From a bacterium (GTDB lineage Bacteria; Electryoneota; RPQS01), in assembly GCA_016721565.1 (NCBI GenBank), contig JADKHW010000017.1, positions 1 through 59,663 of the forward strand: a stretch of 59,663 bases of DNA. Direction: 5' to 3'. How positions within the stretch are numbered: the stretch's first letter is position 1; every line of letters begins with the position of its first letter. Shown here in pieces: positions 56,209 to 59,663 of the stretch. The translations under genes were made by a program, and so were the position numbers. The notes below the pieces were generated by a model, which was not told where the DNA came from, ran no database searches, and saw nothing but the letters and a program-made list of their open reading frames with translations.

Positions 56209-59200
56209 TTACGGAGCTGGGCAATCAGCCGTCACAACGTAAATCTTGAAGCCCGCTGGGAACCCGGCAGGCGCATCCCAAGTTTGCGGCCCTGCAAGCA
56301 GGTTCGGAAGTGTCGCTTCAAGTGTCCAATCGGGGTCGGCACCCGCGTTCGGATCGCCATCGTTGTTCGAGTTGGTCGTGGACCAGACGAAGTAAGTTTC
56401 GTCTTGCGGAGCCGTGAAGTGAATACGGAGGTGGTCATTCACGTTTCCAACCGTAGCGACGTACGCTGCCAAGTCAACGACCGGATCGCACGGAGCCGCC
56501 GGAGCTGTCGGGCAAACCACGGTCGGGACACAGGCCACACCATCATCGGTCACGATAAAGGCAAATGTGCCCGTACCAGCGCTAAACGCTGTTACAAGTA
56601 CCTTGTATTCTGCTCCAAGCACAGAACACCAGGAAACTTGCGAAGCCAAAGCAGGGGTCGTGCAGAAGTCGTCGTCCGAAGTGACGCAAACCAATGAATC
56701 ACAATCCGGATGACAGAACACGCCGACTTCAGTGTCATAGACAGTCAGCGGATCACAGAAAGCGATGGTGATCGTGTTACCCGTACCAACAACCTTGTAC
56801 CATACGCCAAGGCCAGCACCGCCGTACCAAGCTTGCGCACGTGGGTAGGCTTATGCTATCGGGCGCGCCAACGTTGGTTCCAACATACTGTTGATTGAGG
56901 TTCGGGATCAAGACTGCGTCAGCACAAAGATCTGAGCCTTGAAGAATAGTCGGACAAGCTGCGGATTCACAAGTAACGGTTCCATTCCAGACGCCGTTCA
57001 ATATTGTACAAACTTCCTGGATATCGTTGACACAGGCTGCGTTGCCATTGTCATCATAGCAGCAACGGCCGATCGGGCAAGGTGTAGCTTCACATGTCGT
57101 GGTCGAAGTCCACGTGCCGTTCAACACGTTACATTCAAGCTGGGTATTTGTTTCGCAAGCACCAAAGCCACCAGACACATAGCAGCAACGGCCAACCGGG
57201 CAGGGCGTAGCTTCACGGTTTGCGGATGTTCCACGTTCCGGTAAGTGCAGTACATCCTGTGCAGTGTTGTCAGCACAGGCAGCAGCACCGTTGTTTAAGA
57301 TAGCAGCAACGCCCTGTAGGAGGGCAGTCAACCGGTGGCCCCCGGCAAGCGCAAAGACCGCTGAGAGCTTGGCATTCAGGGTCTGCAACATCGTAACAAT
57401 TGAAAACTCTTACCAACAGCAGCAACGGGCAGCCGGGAACGGGCTGGCAGCGCAAGGAAGGTCTGATTCCACCGACCGTTAAGCGCGTCACATAGCACCG
57501 AGATTGCCAAAGCCGGTGCACCGTTGTCAAGCAGCCATCAACGTTCAAACGCGTTACAACTTAACAGCGCCGGCGCAGGATCCGCCAACGGTGATCCACA
57601 ATTCGAACGGGCCAGTGAAGCAACGTCCCCATCCATGTCGACCACAATGTAGTAGTCGCGGCCAGCTTCAGACCAGAGAGTACGGCAGTTGAGCGCAAGA
57701 CCGTGAGGCCCAGGTTCAGGTGGCATCGTACATTTCCAGCGCAATTTTGACAGTCGGTTGAAATTGCTGAGCAGTCGCGGCCCAGCAAACAACGGCCCAG
57801 TTTGCGTATCAAACGTCGAACCGGTTACAGCGAAACAGTAATGGAGTCACCAGTACCGCGTTCAACGAAGTACCATTCAACGCCGGCCGTATCTGGAACA
57901 GCTTCACTACGGGTCCACTGGAACCTGATGCGCACTGGAAGCCAGGATCATCGTCAATGCCCAGCGTTGGTCATGTCGGCGCAGATGTGGCGGAGCATTC
58001 GGTTTGCGTAGCACTGCGGTCGCACAAGTTTCGCCCGTCAATCGTCACCGGCATCAGGATTGGCCATGCAGGTGTTGAACAAGTCGTTGATAGAGCCCAG
58101 GTTGTAACCGCATCAACAATGCAGCGGTCTGAGTATCATCGGCAGCTACTGCCATTGTCGTCAACGCGGCACGACATGGGCACGGTCGCCACCGCGGCAA
58201 GTAACCCTACGAGCGAAGAACCACCAACTAACAGAACGTTTCGTACCGGCAAAGCTGTCTTCGTAGCTAATCTGCCGCGCCATCCCAGTAGCCAGCACCA
58301 CCGGATGGAGCGATACTTTGCAGGCCTAAACTGGCAAACTCGATCTCGAATTGTATCTTGCCAACACTGCTTCATAGCTGAACTCGCCACTCGGACCGGA
58401 TAAAGCGGAAACTGTTGTTCAGCCAAGTCGTACCCCAGATTCTGAATACCAAATCGTCGCGACCGGCATTCGTAATAAAACGAGCAGGAGCTCCATTGTG
58501 AATATACCTAACACTGCCAGTAATCTGGCCGTCAGGATACAGAATCGCCAGTTGGTGTTGTACTGAGCTATAAGTAGCTTGGAAGGAAGGCGGAATCTGG
58601 CAACGGTCGATTCCCACTGAACGAACTCGGTCGTTTATACGTCGAACCGGAATACACCAGTGCTGACGCCGAAGTCACGGAACCGCTGTCAATGTCATCC
58701 AACAAGGCCACATCCGGAACCTGCGGGCAAACAGCGTCGTCTGGCAAGGTCGCCCAGGGTCCTGACAACGCCGGATTGGTCATTCGCGGCACTGATATCA
58801 GCATTGGTCAAACCGGAAGAGCCTACAACAAAGTTAAGCTGACCGTTAGAATGGGAAAGTCAAGGTCAGTCGCTACATAGAAGTCGCAGCGTCATCCAGG
58901 ATAGCTTACCGATGACGTCACCCGTCAGAACTTCGGTTGACAGCGGGTCGCCGCAGAGTTCTATCCACGCAAACGTAGCCGTATCACCATCCAGGTTATC
59001 GACAAAAGTATAGCCCTAAGCGTCGGACCACCCTGATTGTCAAGCGGGTTCCGACCGGGCTCGTCAAAACATCCTGCGCTCACAAGTTCGAACTTTTCAT
59101 TTTCCGAATCGAAGCCGCTCACCTGCCTCAAGGAGCTTAAGCAACTGTGCGACGCAGCCCGACGGAGCGTCTGCTGCAGCTTTTGCGCCAATGGAGCGAA

Positions 59201-59474
59201 GATAATCCGCGTCACTTCTCATCACTCGAATTGGGGATCAGACCGGCAAAGCAGCTTCTCCCGATGCGGCAAGATCCTTTACGACTTCTTCACGCTTGGC
59301 CAGCAGCTCGGGATTAGCCGAGTCCTTGGCGAGCATGGCGTCAATTTGTGCTAACACGGCTCGTGTCGAAGCAGTGCGGTTGAGCATGTCACGGCCTGCT
59401 TCGGTTGCAACAGCCAAATAGGCTGCTCCGAGCAGGAGGCTTGTCATCACAATCAGCGATAACCACTTTTTCAT
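56209..59474 (-). pseudogene. Large secreted cysteine-repeat surface protein, heavily frameshifted
   Basis: ATG 59474 behind GAGG starts a signal peptide (MKKWLSLIVMTSLLLGAA) and a charged helix. Coding pieces in all three frames follow, for example SGFDSENEKFELVSAGCFDE (about 59100), DDAVCPQVPDVALLDDIDSG (58700), GRDYYIVVDMDGD (57640), the GRCCY repeats and an intact C-terminal part (56721-56209) with SQVSWCSVLGAEYKVLVTAF and DPDWTLEATLPNLL. About 1,080 residues would be encoded. At least eight indels are needed. The C-terminal blocks resemble pre-peptidase/secreted repeat proteins of environmental bacteria. Likely surface-exposed, function unknown. The density of breaks suggests poor assembly over a repetitive gene. 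Confidence 0.65.
56955..57440 (-). repeat. Four cysteine-rich protein repeats of about 41 residues
   Basis: The core GRCCY is encoded around 57055, 57180, 57300 and 57420, so the period is 116-123 bp. Consensus in each full copy: CPxGRCCY, about 8 residues, C, 7 residues, C, then LxGxW and C. The two best copies are PVGRCCYVSGGFGACETN and PIGRCCYDDNGNAACVND. Irregular spacing follows from indels. Confidence 0.75.
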
Positions 59475-59583
59475 ACAACTACCTCAGGGGTTTGGGTTTG
59501 TCCCGGCACGGAACGAAAATCTTGCCGGTCTGCTTGCTGGGCGACTGGAGAAGATCATAGACAAGAGAGTAACTTAACCATAA

Positions 59584-59612
59584 AATATAATGCAACAGTA
59601 TCCAGTTGTAAA
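59584..59612 (-). promoter_or_regulatory. Promoter of the surface-protein gene
   Basis: On the minus strand TTTACA (59612-59607), 17 bp, TATATT (59589-59584), with a leader of about 100 bases. Nothing coding is seen from 59475 to the window end. Confidence 0.65.
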
Positions 59613-59663
59613 GTCTGAAGACGGGGCGGGAAAATTATTTATGAATTTTGAATGTCCGTAATA

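Noticed and set aside
56955..57440. CRISPR-like regular repeats
   Set aside because: The period is 116-123 bp, the repeats are coding (GRCCY modules), and no cas genes are near.

Overview
The window comes from an uncultured Gram-negative bacterium with a type IX secretion system (T9SS), most likely in the Fibrobacteres-Chlorobi-Bacteroidetes (FCB) superphylum or a candidate phylum near it. The evidence is a SprA-type outer-membrane translocon, two PorV/PorQ-type barrels, C-terminal T9SS sorting domains, a bacterial glutaminyl cyclase beside sprA, and several secreted proteins. I cannot name the lineage. Coding density is ordinary, but the sequence carries an unusual number of small indels. 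At least fourteen conserved genes are split between two frames, including aconitase, the metal ATPase, cytochrome c peroxidase and MATE. Most breaks are therefore probably uncorrected assembly errors. I annotate the reconstructed gene and say where the frame changes.

Layout. 0-3.7 kb: two MATE exporters on the minus strand behind a promoter, a possible leader ORF and an attenuator-like terminator. 3.9-18 kb: the T9SS operon (structured leader RNA, sprA, glutaminyl cyclase, Ppx/GppA, two lipoproteins, a T9SS-sorted beta-propeller protein, two PorV-like barrels). 18-25 kb: a compact structured RNA with a tiny ORF, a DinB-like protein, NAD synthetase, a patatin/Omp85 protein, a tandem glycosyltransferase and a DUF486 membrane protein. 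25-31.5 kb: aconitase plus a VOC protein, then decayed secreted-protein genes among palindromic repeats. 31.5-38.5 kb: a flavinylation-type cluster (ApbE, DUF3570, DUF4266, TlpA), a P1B ATPase, a cupin and a di-haem peroxidase. 38.7-46.6 kb: a cPGS-like GTPase, arginine deiminase, a porin-like protein and a subtilisin. 46.7-50.6 kb: a peroxiredoxin-CysM-JAMM-CysO-MoeZ operon. 50.8-56.1 kb: porin plus pstSCAB-phoU. 56.2-59.5 kb: a badly broken cysteine-repeat surface protein.

How the genes work together. The sprA operon builds the secretion channel and its accessory barrels. The cyclase beside it would cap secreted proteins that begin with Gln, and several secreted proteins here do have Gln right after the predicted signal-peptide cleavage site. 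The 47-50 kb operon matches the mycobacterial carrier-protein route to cysteine (CysM, CysO, Mec+, MoeZ). It is preceded by a cysteine-rich leader ORF, an intrinsic terminator and a promoter whose predicted start falls on the leader ATG, which looks like cysteine-controlled transcription attenuation. The pst operon imports phosphate and runs divergently from it.

The strongest candidates for undescribed biology are this cysteine attenuator, the multi-helix RNA ahead of sprA, the MATE attenuator, the tiny-ORF RNA at 18.1 kb, a pair of inverted promoter-bearing repeats about 31 kb apart, and a family of covarying palindromic repeats, one of which lies just after the CysO diglycine codons.
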